A DNA stretch of 64,000 bases, taken from assembly GCA_001179505.1 (NCBI GenBank), contig CDMY01000463.1, forward strand, positions 1-64,000. The letters run 5' to 3'. The notes beneath the pieces were generated by a model. That model made no database searches and was not told the DNA's origin. It saw only the letters and a list, made by a program, of their open reading frames with translations. The stretch comes from Vitrella brassicaformis. Taxonomy: Eukaryota; Sar; Vitrellaceae. The translations under genes were made by a program, and so were the position numbers. Of this stretch, positions 12,291-24,683 are shown in pieces (positions within the stretch are counted from its first letter, which is position 1; every line of letters starts with the position of its first letter).

Positions 12291-13138
12291 TCATAGATGC
12301 GTTACCACCAGAAAGGCCACCACAGGGGGCATCGACACCAGCAGGTTGTCGAGCACACCCCCGTAGGCCTCCAGCACCGACGTCAGACATGAGATGGCCA
12401 ATCGCAGCCAAATTGAGGGCAGGAATGGGGTCGTCAGAAGGGTGACAAAGAACACCGTCAGGGAACCCGCTATCTGATCAATGTGATCCACAACTGTGTC
12501 CATTTCAACGCGAGATGAAAAAGCGTGGGGGAGTTCCCGTCAGTCAGTCGGTCGACTCACCGTTTTGTCTCCCGCCCATTTGGGTGACCTTACAGCCTTT
12601 CCCACAATGGCGGCCAGTGGGTCGGCGAAGAACATGGGCATCAGCAGGGCGAACGGCAGCTCCAGGATCGCCCAGGTCATCACAATCAGCCCGTATATCG
12701 TGATGCCGAGGTCACCGCGACGCGCAAACCTACAGACCAGACAAGAAGCGCTTTGACCGGTCCATGCCATGTGGGTCTGCGCGTGTACGGTGCGTATCGC
12801 CATACATACCTGTACGGCGGCAGTCCGAACAGCTGTTTGTACGTGTCGGCCATCCAGATGTGGGATACGACGTAGATGGCAAATACCACCATGAAAGGGC
12901 GCGTGACGGCCGTGTAGGGGCTGTTGAGCAGCAACCAGCCCGACAACATGTGCACCAGCTTCCTGGTAGGGAGTCACACACATGGGAGGGAGGCCTGGGA
13001 GTGTGTGTGTGCCGGTGTTTGCCTGCGAGTCGCCAGCTGAGCTGACCTGGCGTAGAAGACGGGAATAACATCGAAGAACTGACACACGATGAATACACTG
13101 ATGACACCCGTCATCATCAAATACCCAGGCAGCACCAT
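12291..13138 (-). CDS. Phytol/polyprenol kinase family membrane protein
   Basis: Four clear exons join in phase. They encode a polytopic membrane protein with the phosphatidate cytidylyltransferase / dolichol kinase / phytol kinase signature. It has YARKLVHMLSGW after the first membrane segment, then GDLGITIYGL, FFADPLAAIVGK, KWAGDKT-IAGSL split by an intron, and a C-terminal VLEAYGGVLDNLLV followed by a last hydrophobic helix. Plant VTE5 has the matching order (RKFVHILSG, KKSWAGS, DDN). Such enzymes use CTP to phosphorylate phytol or related prenols for tocopherol, phylloquinone or chlorophyll recycling, usually in plastid membranes. The start shown is the first Met before the first helix (MVLPGYLMM). 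A splice acceptor lies just upstream near 13156, so one or more 5' exons, possibly with a transit peptide, probably lie in 13170-13560. Substrate cannot be read from the sequence. Confidence 0.75.
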
Positions 13139-13732
13139 TGCGATAGGTACAACCTGCACACACACAACAACATCCACAACAGAACAGACAAGCTTAATTG
13201 CATCATCTGCATGTGGGCATGCAGTGTGATCGATTGCCGGTTGCTTACACAGATAGAGCCTTCAACGAATCGACGACGTCAGCCGCCGGAACAGAGCACC
13301 TGAAAGAACACACGGGATTCCCCGGGTCTCAAAGGCAAGATCTGACACTTTTTCTGGCTCACCGTTGATCGGATGACAAATGCACGCGTCGTTTGGGAGC
13401 AAGGCTGACAACGTCGCTTCAGGGTCTGCGAGCTTAGCCACGAAAACCCCTTAGCTCGCAAAATGACTCCGATGACACCTAGGGTGCTCCCTGAAACCGC
13501 TGCGACTCCGATGAAGTGACGTTTGGTTGCGCTTGCATCTCTTCTAAAATCACTGCAGTCTGTTCCTCTTCCCCTGCAGTGAGTGCTGATCAATCAGATC
13601 TATCTGGTGGAGCTGACTCATCTCATCCATCCATAAGCAACAGGCAGGTGATGGCATGGCAATCAGAGAGAGCCATGCAACGCACTCACCGTCCATGCCA
13701 CGCCTCTCGTTTCTTTTAATTTCAGGCAGGCT
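13139..13732. other. Divergent region with likely 5' exons of the phytol kinase gene
   Basis: On the minus strand a GTGAGC donor near 13361 and acceptors near 13311 and 13156 outline possible upstream exons of the kinase, but no initiator Met could be placed. A 28-bp element at 13478-13505 is repeated exactly at 34435-34462. The DEAD-box gene starts on the other strand at 13733. Confidence 0.4.
13478..13505. repeat. 28-bp perfect repeat, copy 1
   Basis: The sequence starting cctagggtgctccctgaaac is identical over 28 bases to 34435-34462. The flanks are unrelated beyond the 28 bases. On the minus strand both copies could encode AAVSGSTLG. Confidence 0.8.
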
Positions 13733-16700
13733 ATGCGAACAACTCGCCTCTTGCGCAGCGTGCACAGCATGTGTGTTGGGAGATGCGGATATGTATATGC
13801 ATCGGCTGCCGTCCGCCCCGCCCTTCGCCAGCAGACCCGCTGCGCCCGCACGTCGACGGCACACAGGAGAAGCGACACCACTAGACATAGTAGGCAGGGC
13901 AGGGAGAGACTGGAGAGAGAGAGTGGTATCCATCACATCAGCTGTCTGTCTGCGTATCGTTCAGCGTCTGGTGAGTCGTCGTCGGCATCATCAGCTGCCC
14001 CAGCGATGCGATTTGATGAGCTGCAGCTGAGTGAAGGCACCATGAAGGGTATTACACAGGTGAGCCACACGCAGCTGGCCAGGCTGACTGACACGCAATC
14101 ACATCGCACACACACGTGTGTCTGCCTGCCTGCCTACCTGCTGTCATGTGTATCAGATATTGGGTTACGAGACCATGTCAGATGTGCAGTCCAAGGCAAT
14201 CACCAAGGTTGGTTGGTGTGAATGTCTACACACGCACATGCACACAACACATACGCGGGATCAGACCAACGGCCGATATGGGTCGCACACACCTCTGTGT
14301 GTGTGTGCACTGCAGGTGTTGCACACGAGCAACGATGTCCTGGTGCAGAGTAAGACGGGCACCGGCAAGACGCTCTGCTACCTCATTCCCGTCATCGAGA
14401 AAATGGTACACACACACACATTCAGCACCCTTAGACAGACACGTGACAATTGCTGTGTGTCGGCCGGTGTGTGCAGGTGAGGAGCCCTCCTGTGGCTGTG
14501 GGTGCGCTCATCCTGGCGCCCACAAGAGAGCTGGTGCTGCAGATCGTCAAGGAGGCCTCTCAGCTGCTGACGCACCACCCGGCCATCGACATACTCCCTC
14601 TCACTGGGGGCACCTCCCGAAGACAAGACACGGTCCGTCTATTCGTCTGCTGCAGACACACACACAGAGCCACCCACGTGTTTGCGTGTAGAGATTTTCT
14701 GATTCTGTGTGTGTAGGTAGCTCTGAAGCGCCGGAGGCCTCAGATCGTGGTGGCGACCCCGGGGCGGCTGTTGGATCACCTGTCGTCGACATTCAACTTT
14801 CACTCGCTCTTCACCGGGCTGTCTGTCATGGTGCTCGACGAGGCCGACAGGTACACACACTCACAGGCGCATTCCCTGTCTGTCTGGCTGTCTGTCTGTC
14901 TGTCTGCCTGTCTGTGTGGGTGTGTGTAGGTTGTTAGAGCTTGGGAGCATTGACGATCTGCGGACCATCATGACATACATGCCCAAAGACAAACAGGTGT
15001 TTACGCGAGTGCCTGTCTCTGTGTCTGTCTGTATCTGGACCTTTGTGTGGGTATTGTATTGTTTGCCTTGTATGCGTGCAGTCGTTGCTCTTCTCGGCGA
15101 CCATCACGGATGACGTCAGGGGTACATCCAGAGAGAGAGGCAGAGACGACAGACTTGTCGACGACAGGACACACAATCATCTGTGTGTCCATGCCATGTG
15201 TGCAGAGATCGCCACTCGGGCCTGCAGAGCCAACTACATGCTCATCGTAAGCAGACGCACCGATGAATCGAATCTTTGTGGCCGTTTTCATTTCCATGTG
15301 TGTGTGTGTGTGTGTGTGTGTGCAGGACTGCATCCCTCACGACGACATCCCGACGGTGGATCGTGTGCAGCAGAGATACGTCACACTCCCAGCCAGATGC
15401 CTCACACAGGCGAGTGATCAGACAGACAGACAGACAGACAGGGAGGAAGAAACAGACACCGCACCCGCCCCACGGACAGACGTCAACTGCTGCCTGCCTT
15501 TGCCTGTAGGTGTTGTATCACTGCCTCATGAACGAGATGCGAACCAACCTGTACAGCTACAAGATCCTGGTCTTCTTCCCCACCGCACGATGCACTGCAT
15601 TCTTCGCGCACTTCTACAGGGAACAACTCAGGTCCACACACACACATGCACACGCACACACACGGTCGTGTGGGTGTGTGTGGGTGCGGTGCATCCACAC
15701 CACAGGTGCGTCAGTGTGTGTGAGTTGGTTGGTGCGGTGCCTGCAGGATAGCTGTGTATGAGATGCACCGGAGGAGAGACCAGCACACAAGGTGGGTGCA
15801 CCACGCACACACACAGACACAAAGAAAGCACATCTGTGTGTGCACTGTCTGATGCTCAGGAGCGTCACATCAGATCGGTTCAAGAGCGACCCCACAGGTG
15901 CGGTTTGTGCGAACACAGGGAGCCGCCGTCAAGTTGTTTGTCGTGACATATGTTTGTTTGTGTGGCCTGGCCTTGCCTTGTGAGTGATTTACAGGGATAA
16001 TGTTTTCGAGTGATCTGTCGGCTCGTGGGATGGACTACCCCAACGTCACACTCGTCATACAGGTAAGGCACACACACACACGCGTGAGTGCCGCTTTGCT
16101 TTGCTTTGTGTGTCTGCAGGTGTGTGCCCCGCCCTCTCGCGAGCAGTACATCCACAGAATCGGTAGCCTACACAACGCAGCCACACAAGCATCGAATCGA
16201 CACAGTGCCTCTATTATAGACAGCCAATCTGTGTGTGTGTGTGTGTGTATTGTGCGTCAGGTCGGACGGCCCGTGTTCACTCTGACGGCCGTGGGCTGCT
16301 GCTGCTGACTGAGAACGAAGCGCAGGGCGGCATGGAGGTAGGATGCGATGCGCCGTGCAGTGCACTGCACGCACCTCACCACGTGTGGGTGTCTCCGTAT
16401 GCCTTTGTGTGTGTGTGTGTGTGTGTGTGGAAAGGCCATCAAGGATTTGCCCATACATAAGATTGACGACAAGTCGCTCTTCTACCAGGCAGGCAAAGAC
16501 ACACACCACTGTGTGCTGTGCTGTGCTGAATCGATGGTGGTTGATGTTGATGTTGATGTTGATGTTGATGTGTGTGTGTGTGTGTGTTCAGAACGACCTG
16601 CTGGTCAATGCTGTCAGCAGCTGGATGGCCAACACACAGGTGGGTATGTTATCCCCCGCTGCACACGCATAGCATAGGCAGGCGGGGATTTATGAGATTT

Positions 16701-17785
16701 CTCTCTCTCGATGTGTATGTCTGTTCTGTCTGTTCTGTCTGTCTGTGTGTGTGTGTCATTCGTGTCATCCAGCTGTTGTTTGCGGCATCTGCTGCGTATG
16801 CCTCGCTGCTGACCTACTTCAAAGTCCACGCCCGCAGGTCAGGTGTGTCACACACCACACCACACCCTGATGCGATGCCAAGCGATGCACACCATGCAGC
16901 AAAGCATCTGTCTATCCTCATGTGTGGGGTGGGTTTGTGTGTGTGTGTGTGTGTGTGTGTGTCTTTAATGTCAGGTTGAAGCTGAGCGACAGTGACGTAG
17001 GGCATACAGACAGACAGACACACCCAGACACAATGAATGCCCCCGTGTGTGTGCGATGTGGTTCTGTCTGGCAGATCATCCAGACAGCGGGGGACATGCT
17101 GCTGTCCGCCGGCCTGGTCGACACACCTGGTGGGGTGGGGACCTTACTCTCGCACACCACACACACACACACCCTACACGGCCTCCACGCTGCGTCTGTG
17201 AGAGCGTGCCTCTCTATGTTTCTGTGTATGTGCATGTCTGTCTGTCTGGTTTGTTTGTCCAGCCATCTCCCGTCGGCTCGCCCAGACGCTGCAACTGGAG
17301 GGCAACCCCATGATCAAAGTAACACAGACAGTCAGACAGACAGACACCCAATCATATCATTCTTGCCAGCCCAGCCGGCTCATCTCATGTCATGGGTGTG
17401 CGTGTGTTGTGTTGTGTGTGTTGTGTTCAGGTGCAGGACAATTTGGACGAGTTGGATGCGTTGGAGTATCTGCACGAGACGGCTGACCACAACAGACAGA
17501 AACAGCACGAGGAACGGAGGTAGGTACGCAAGGAAGGCTCATGAATGAGGCCAGGCACACCACTCAACTGACAGACATCGACTGCATACAGACACACAGA
17601 GATACGTGTGTGCACTGAATTGATTGATGGACTAGATATGTGGAGGAGCTTAAGCTGACGGCAATGGGACGAAAGCACGACGACAGAGACCACACTTTCA
17701 CACAGGTACCCATGTTTGTTTGTACGTGTCAGCTAAGCGTGTGGATGTTCGTTCGTGTTGGCCTTGGCTGCAGACGTATGGCTGA
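13733..17785 (+). CDS. DEAD-box ATP-dependent RNA helicase, MSS116-like
   Basis: A gene of roughly twenty exons encodes both RecA-like domains. Motifs appear in order: Q-motif region [11 protein letters not shown]; motif [13 protein letters not shown] (about 14346-14380); motif Ia [10 protein letters not shown]; motif Ib TPGRLLDHL; motif II VLDEADR (about 14831-14850); motif III FSATI (about 15090); motif IV region [10 protein letters not shown]; motif [13 protein letters not shown] (about 16010-16035); and motif VI HRIGRTAR, split by an intron (16152/16261). SKTGTGKT and the spacing are typical of the MSS116/DDX18-like branch that remodels organellar or nucleolar RNA. The chosen ATG opens a roughly 90-residue Arg/Ser-rich, acid-poor leader ([13 protein letters not shown]...) that looks like a mitochondrial presequence. 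The last coding exon is short, ending TYG-stop at 17783-17785. Organelle location is inferred. Confidence 0.87.
16538..16571. repeat. GATGTT hexanucleotide microsatellite in helicase intron
   Basis: About five tandem copies of a ttgatg unit run into a TG run. They lie between two C-terminal helicase exons. Confidence 0.8.
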
Positions 17786-18347
17786 TATAATTGATGTGGC
17801 ATGTATGGGTGGTCTTTGAATCTAAGGGCTGACTTGACTGATGCGATGCGGGCGATCGATATAGGTGAATGACGTGACGTGTCTTGGGATCATTGAGTGT
17901 ATAGCTAAGCTGACAACCGCTAAATTGCGTGTGCGTGTTAAAGACCTCTTTCACTCATTAACGCGATCGTTTGTCTACTGCTCGCCCAGCAAACAGGCGG
18001 CATATAGATAGGTGGCATATGTGAGTGAAATAGGATGTATGTGTGCGTGTGTGCGTGTGGTAGCTTGCTGGCATGCTTGCTGGGCAGAGGATTTCGGAGC
18101 GTTTCAGGGGTGTATTCAAATATGGCTGGTGCGGTGCGGGAATCTGTTTAGCTTTACAGTGAATGGACAAATAACATGGACACACATTAAATACATTCAT
18201 TCAAGCAAGGGAGCATGAGGTGATGGGGAGCGCTGTATATGTCAGTGTTGCCACCACACGCAGCCAATGAATTGACAGGGAGGAGAGGGAGGAGTGGTTC
18301 TATTACCGCCGCATCACCTGCAGCACCTCTCCCTTTCGCCTGTCAGC
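17786..18347. other. Intergenic region
   Basis: This is more AT-rich than the surrounding coding DNA. No exon structure or family signature was recognised on either strand. Confidence 0.5.
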
Positions 18348-19018
18348 CTATATCCCGCAGGTCACCCAGCGGCTGTCGATGGTCTGCCAACAGTCACCAG
18401 ACACATTAAGACAGAGACAGAGGGACGAGAGAGACGGAAAAGACTGCTATGCGTGAGTGGGTCACTGTTCGTGTCTCTTGTGTCTTGCCTTTGCACACCT
18501 TGGCGCGCCTGAGCAGCTTGATAAAAAAAAGTTCTTCATCAGCTGCTGTGGGCTTCTGAAGCGCCGGGGTGACCTCAGCTGGCCTTTGCGTGATGAATTC
18601 GATGTTCGTCGGGGAAAGCTCGTTAGGGCCGGACACGTGCAGGATGGAGGGCTGGTCGTGGATGTTTAGATAGTTGTTGTTGGCATCCCTGTTCTTGTCG
18701 GTGAGAAGGGAGAAAGAGGAAGGCAATGCACATCAAGGAAGATCATGTATGGGGTGTGTATATATATGTGTGCTGCCTGTGTATACGTACAGGGTGCTCA
18801 CTCAATGGCGTAGGACAAGGGGAACAGACGCCTGCTGTGACCTCCAGAGGACCAACAGAGCGTTGTCGAAATCTGCATGCAAACACAGGCAAGGAACAGA
18901 AGGAATAGGAGAGAATACCCAGGTAGTTCTTGTGTTGGTTCGCTCTCTCACTCACTTCATCGCCATCGAACGAGTCAACGTTGGATATGTCGACGCTGCC
19001 CGCATCGCATCGGTGGTG
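18348..19018 (-). CDS. Hypothetical protein, unit A (5' end not found)
   Basis: Four candidate exons join in phase on the minus strand: one ending SFDGDE at a GTGAGT donor, one ending FPLSYAIE, one reading NNNYLNIHDQP...NELSPTNIEF up to LLRRAK, and a last one TIDSRWVTCGI-stop (18348-18350). A diverged second copy of the same exon-intron stretch lies at 19808-20588. The shared segments include NYLNI and NE(L/I)xPxN(I/V)EF. No known family was recognised and no start codon could be assigned, so this may be a gene fragment. Confidence 0.35.
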
Positions 19019-19130
19019 CTGCTCGTATTGGAGTCACAGATACACGCGCACACGCATCGTCCCACCACTCGCTCTCTCCCGAGTCACACACATACAGGCT
19101 CACGCACACGCACACACACCCATCTACTGT

Positions 19131-19660
19131 CTCTCGCTTTCTTGTCGACTCACAGATACACTGACACACACCTTCCCGGCACTCATCATCATCATGACAC
19201 CAGTGGCTCCTGCCAGGCAGAAAGATAGATGGTAAAGTCGATATGTGCAGCAATAGGTGAGGTGAGGAGAGAGCACGTGAGAGAGCATGGAAGAGAGTGG
19301 AGAAAGCCATCCATCCAAATGCAGAGAAAAATCTGTGTGTGTGTGTGTGTGTGGAAGGAGGGAAAAAATCTGTATATGTGTGTGTCTGTGTGTGTGTGTG
19401 GGTTTGTATATGTTTATGAACGGTCTCTCGCTCTCTTGTCGAGTCACACATACACGAACACACGAACACGTACGCCGTCCCATCAAAAAACCACCACACC
19501 ACTACGCCAGTGTATCCCGTCAGGCAGAAAGAAAGTCGATATGCGGGCAGCAAGGTGTGAGGAGAGAGTGGAGAAAGGCATTCATCCAAATGCAGAGAAA
19601 AATCTGTGTATGTATGTGTGGGTATGTGGGGGGGGAGGTGTATGTGTGTATGTAGGTATG
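19131..19660. repeat. Tandem duplication, about 294-bp unit
   Basis: Two copies begin at 19131 and 19425 with ctctcgct(t/c)tcttgtcga. They share gccaggcagaaag, gtcgatatg, a block ending in (a/t)catccaaatgcagagaaaaatctgtgt, and flanking TG-rich runs. The copies have diverged and carry small length differences. The array sits between units A and B. Confidence 0.7.
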
Positions 19661-19807
19661 TGTGGATATCGTCGAGTCCTGATTATTCGCCAGCGTCCTC
19701 ACTGCACGTCGGCAAGAGAGTGACAAAACGCAAGAGCGACGTGAATATTGCTGTGTCTGTGACTGTACTCGTATGTGTACCGAATGCGGCGCCTACCTGT
19801 GGAACGT

Positions 19808-20588
19808 CATGTAATAGTAATGGGTCTCGCCGCAGTCCTCGCGGGGGCACTGCAGAGTTTGACGAACTCCACGTTTGGTGGGGGAATCTCGTTGGCGTCG
19901 AACACCCGGCAGGGATATTGAGGTATTCGTTGCCATGCATGTCTCTGTCGGTCAGGAGGCAGATAGAGGAAGACAACGCACAGCAGGGAAGATCATGTGT
20001 GATGCGATGTGATGTTGTGGGCGGATGGAGGCTCTCTGCCTGTCTGCTTTCCTTCCTCGGCAGATCTGGCAGCTCTTTGTGAGGGAGGCCCACTCACCTA
20101 CGTGGGCGATTCGGCAGATTACGACCACCACACCTCTGTCACTGCGCCGACGCTAAGACGCTCACGAAAAGGGGACGGATCTTCAGCCAGTGAAGCGCGC
20201 AAATATTCCTTGTCATCTCCCCGATAGGGACGTCAATCTGATCGGCACCCACACGAAGATCATGGATGGGGTGTATATGTATGTGTGTCGGTTGTGTATG
20301 TAGGGTGCTCACTGAGTAAGGTAGACCAGGCCGAACACGCCTGTACGTCCTCCACATGACCCAACAGAACTTGACGCGCTCGTAGAAGACCGCCGGACAT
20401 CGTCATCACCTGCATTGTCATCACCTGAAGGCACACACATGCAAGGAGCAGGAGAGAATATCCAGGTAGTTCTTGTGTTGGTTCGTTCTCTCACTCAGAT
20501 CATCGCTGTCGAACGTGCCGACGGTCGAGATGTTGTCGTCGCCCACATCACGATGTGCAACTCTATTGGCAACGCGCTTGAGAGCATC
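19808..20588 (-). pseudogene. Diverged second copy (unit B) of the hypothetical gene
   Basis: Segments match unit A on the same strand at an offset of about 1.5 kb. Examples are caggtagttcttgtgttggttcg at 18920 and 20463, and agggtgctcact at 18791 and 20302. Unit B has lost the GT of the donor that unit A shows after SFDGDE (it reads gatct-gagtgag). Its YLNIP and VFDANE(I)PPPNVEF segments lie in different frames. These breaks suggest a decayed copy; alternatively both units belong to one larger gene with repeated exons. Confidence 0.35.
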
Positions 20589-20740
20589 TGCATCAAAGCG
20601 CGTAGTGTCACAGACAGAGGACATGCAATGACTATGCTGGTATGTGAGGGTGCCTGGTGCACCTATCAAGGTTAGCTACCGGCTTGAACTTGTGGCCGAT
20701 GTTCAAACGCATCAACAAGTTTAGCACATGATGGCTCCAT

Positions 20741-21560
20741 GACGTGCAGGCAGAAGGAGAGGACCCTTGTGGAATTTGCATAGAGGCAAAAAGCAGCAAG
20801 CTGCCCCCCGTCAAGACGAGTGATCCATCCTCTGAGTGCACTGACCCGTTTGAGTTGGTTTACAGCGACATCTGTGGCACTCTGCTACGGTCGAGTCCTC
20901 GGGGATATCGCTACTTCATCACCTTTGTGGATACGTACACTCAACGTGTGGCGGTGTATCCACTGAGATCACGTGACGAGTCGGCTGATGCCTTGGTCAG
21001 GCTGTGCGCTACGATGAAGGTACCTGAAACACTTAGAACAGACTATGCACAGGAGCTGTCGACCGGTGCTTTTGAGCGTGTGTGTCTGGGGAAGGGTATT
21101 AAGCGTCAGTTTAGTGCACTATACTCACCGCGGCAGAATGGGATCGCTGAGCGCATGAACAGGACGCTGAATGAGATGGCGACAGCCTTCCTGCTACACC
21201 ATCAAACCACCGTAGCGCTCTGGTCGTTCGCTGTTGACACAGCGGCATTTCTGACGAACCGATTACCCACAGCGAGCCTGAGAGACAGCAAGACACCGTA
21301 CGAGATGTGGGAGGGCCGACGGCCCTACCTGGGACATGTGCGTGTGTGGGGCTGCCTTGGGTATGTGCATCGGAGAAAGAAACACCGAGACAATAAGTAC
21401 TCACCGAAGTACTAATCGAAGGCGGTGCCGATGGTCTTGGTCGGTTACGATGCGCGGACGAAGGATGCTCACGTCTTGAGGCGCACTTGCTCCTCCCGCA
21501 CCTTGGTCATGAGTGATGAGGATGGGGAGATGGAGGACCTAATGGACCGTTTGTTGTGGC
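20741..21560 (+). mobile_element. Ty1/copia retrotransposon fragment (integrase region)
   Basis: A 220-residue stretch (20744-21415) holds the second half of a GAG-pre-integrase zinc knuckle (CGICIEAKSSKLPP) and an integrase core. Catalytic residues fit D (YSDICG), D (LRTDYAQEL) and E (SPRQNGIAERMNRTLNE). The copia-type end motif TPYEMWEGRRP and the following VWGCLGYV are present. A TAA after KYSPKY interrupts the frame, which then continues as SKAVPMVLVGYD, the conserved post-integrase segment. In-frame stops also lie upstream of 20744. I see no protease, reverse transcriptase, RNase H or LTRs. This is a dead internal fragment. Confidence 0.82.
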
Positions 21561-21936
21561 GCCACCTGACACACACACACACAAACACACACAGCTACAG
21601 GAGGCGCCGTCAATGGTCGGTGCGTCTTCAGAACATACCGGTGGATTCGGTGGCGGCGCGCCCTTGCATCCTGCACAGGTGGGGCAAGTAAGAGCGCACG
21701 TGTTACGTGTAGTGCAGAGGGGTATCGATAGGCGCTCGGGGCGATCCCTTCCGCCGCCAGGCTACGCCGAACGGACCTCACATCTCCAATATGTGGACGA
21801 CGCAAGAGGCGCCGTTCTTCAAAACTCACTCATAGCTCGCAATGGAAGCAGAGAGATCTTTCATCGCGAAGCCTCAGTATCATGTGCGGGCTGGCCCATG
21901 CACTTCGTGTAGGCCATCGTTTGTGGTTTCGATGAG
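21561..21936. other. Flank between copia fragment and PIG-M gene
   Basis: A short CA run is followed by unassigned sequence. It may be further retroelement debris or the PIG-M 5' leader. No domain was recognised. Confidence 0.4.
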
Positions 21937-22947
21937 ATGAGCATGAGCAGCGGTCGCCGTGACAGTTTGGGTGACCGCCTGCCCCGCCCGGTGCGCCGCG
22001 TGGCGCTTGACGAGCAGGAGGCCATCGACAGAGTGCTCATCTACGGGGCGGCCATCGGCATACACGCCGCACTCATCGCATGGGGACTGCACCAAGACAA
22101 GACTCGTGAGTGGAGTGTGCGCGTGATAAACCACACACACTCACACAGACAGACGCAGACAGACAGAAGGAAGAAAGATGCACCCGATGAGTTAACTGAT
22201 GGGCATGTCATGTGATGTGTCGTGTGTGTGGTTGCCATTCCATGCAGTGTCGGTGCCGTACACCGACATCGACTACCACGTCTTCAGCGACGCCGCGCGG
22301 CACCTTTATGAGGGCGCTTCGCCGTACGAGCGGGAAACATACAGATACACACCCTTGCTGTAAGCAAGAGAAACCACACAGCCAAGCCGGACACGCAGAT
22401 AGATGAGTCTGTGCATTGAATGCCTTGGCCTCTCTGGTGTGGTGTGCCTGTGTTCGGTGTGTCCATGATATGACTGCAGTGCGTGGCTGCTGGTGCCTGT
22501 GGTGTGGCACCCTCTCTTCGGCAAGGCCCTCTTCTGCCTTGCCAACCTTGTGTGCGCCGCACTCATCGAGGTCAGTCAGCACACACAAGGCAGGCCAAGG
22601 CAGTGCAGACCACCTGCAGGCACTTGTGCAGCCAACCAGCCAGCGATCGATCCATTCATCAATGTGTGTTGTGTTGTCCATCCATCCATCCATCCCATCC
22701 ATCAGCATGTGCTGCGTGCTCGCGGCGTCCGCGCTCGCCCCTCCCTGCTGCTGTCGTGTCTGTGGCTGATGAACCCCATACCGCTCAACGTGGCCACCCG
22801 AGGCAGCTGCGACACTCTCACGTGTGCCATGATACTGGTGCTGGTGCGAGAACTGGTCGACATGAACCCCGCTGGCAAGAGGAGGGTTGGGTGCTCGTGG
22901 GCAGCTGTGAGGGCTGCTGTCGTGTAAGTAAGAGTCAGTGGGAAGCA

Positions 22948-22994
<47 letters not shown>

Positions 22995-24683
22995 GGGGGT
23001 GGATGGGTGTCTTTGGTGTGTGTGTCAATCAGCTACGGTTTTTTGGTTCATTGGCGGGTCTTCCCCGTGATATACGGACTGCCCATCCTGCTGCTGCTCA
23101 ACCCTGACTACCTCTCCTGCAAATTTGTATGCACGCCCTGCGTTGGAGAGTGAATGATACACGTGTTTCCCTTGTCTGCCATGCCATTGCCATGTCAGAC
23201 GCGCCCTCTAGCTGTCGATACGCCCAAGCCGTCCGTCTCAGATATAGCCAAAGGCAACACAAAGGATGATCACGACAGCGGAGAGGATGGCGATGGCAAT
23301 GGCGATGGCGATGACGACATAGCAGAGGACATGTTTTCAGCCCGGAGAGGGTCCCTGCCGCCCGTCTTGTCGGTGGCGTCGCTCTTGCGGCTGAATGGCG
23401 ATCAGATGGTGTTCGTCGCCATCAGCGGGGGGCTATTCCTTGCCTTGATGGCTGTCTTCTACTACTGGTAAACATGAGTACACACAAGGCAAGGCGCCGG
23501 AGGGGCCCGGCCCGGCCAGCTGTGTGTGTGCAGGTATGGGTGGGTGTTTGTGTACGAGACGTACCTCTATCATCTGGTGCGCTCCGACCTGGCACACAAC
23601 TTCTCGCCATACTTCTACATCGCCAGAATGATGCAGCCATACCCTACGCTCGCTAAGGTAGGCAAGACAAACACACACACACACACACGAGGCAAACCTG
23701 GATGAAGGCATGGGCGTGTGTCTTGCCTTTGTGTGTGTGTGTGTGTGTGCGTGTGAGAGCATGCAGGTGGTGAGCATCGGTGTGTTTGTGCCTCAGTGGG
23801 CTGGTGCGTTGGTGCTGGGGGCCTACTACGCGCGCAAGAGGGTTGAGCTGGGGCTCTTCATGCAGGTAGGTCATCCAGTGAGTACCAGGCAGACACAGAC
23901 AGACACACGGATGCGTGTGTGCAGGGTGAATGGATGGATGGATGGATTTGGCTCTGTGTGTGCACATTATGTGTGTGTGTGTGCTGCCATAGCTAGACGC
24001 TGTGGTTTGTGGCGCTCAATAAAGTCTGCACGGCACAGGTGTGGATGGATGGATGGATGGATGGCGGCCCACACCACACGCCATGCAGTCTGATGTCTGT
24101 CTGTCTGTGCTGTCTGGTGGTCACTCAGTATTTCCTGTGGTGGGGCTGCCTGATGCCGCTCGCCATCGCCTGTGTACCCGCCACACGAGTAAGCACAGAG
24201 GCAAGCACACAGAAGCCGATTGCAGCAAGCCATCCGTCCCCCTATGCTGTGTGTGTCTGTCAGCGTCGTGTGATCGAGCTGATTCTCCTGTGCGGCTTCT
24301 GGCTCGCCACCGAGGTGCCTACACACACAAACACACACAGAGAGAGAGAGAGAGATGAGTGCTGTCTGTGTGTTCATTCCCTCAGTTCCATTGGCTGGGC
24401 TGGGCATACAAGCTGGAGTTCCTTCGACAAGACGTGGCACTGCAGGTGTGTGTGTACTGCATGCAGTGTAGGCCAGCCACACACACATCACATAACGATG
24501 CGTGTCTGTCTGTCTGTCCGTTTTGTGTGCGTATGTCTTCAGGTGTTTCTGGCGTCGCTGTTGTTCCTGTGTGCCAATTTGTGTGTGGTGTGGTTCTTCT
24601 GGCGCCACGCCCGTGCAGCCAACATCCACGTCAATTTCGTCGTCAGCGCCAGACCTTCTCTCGTGGCGAGAAAGTCATCATAG
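21937..24683 (+). CDS. PIGM: GPI mannosyltransferase 1 catalytic subunit
   Basis: About ten exons encode a multi-pass ER membrane mannosyltransferase. The luminal DxD motif appears as YTDIDYHVF after the first helix, followed by [21 protein letters not shown], the strongest PIG-M fingerprint. Further matches are [38 protein letters not shown] and [19 protein letters not shown]. The C-terminal exons add several more hydrophobic helices. The enzyme adds the first mannose to the GPI anchor precursor using dolichyl-phosphate mannose. An acidic Asp/Gly-rich loop (about 23260-23330) is longer than I expect for the family. The ATG at 21937 is preceded by an alternative at 21932 in another frame. Dolichol kinase, which feeds the same donor pathway, lies 10 kb downstream. 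Confidence 0.9.

Noticed and set aside
18975-19589. 204-codon minus-strand open frame
   Set aside because: It translates TG/CA repeats into His-Thr and Cys-Val runs; it is the tandem repeat, not a gene.
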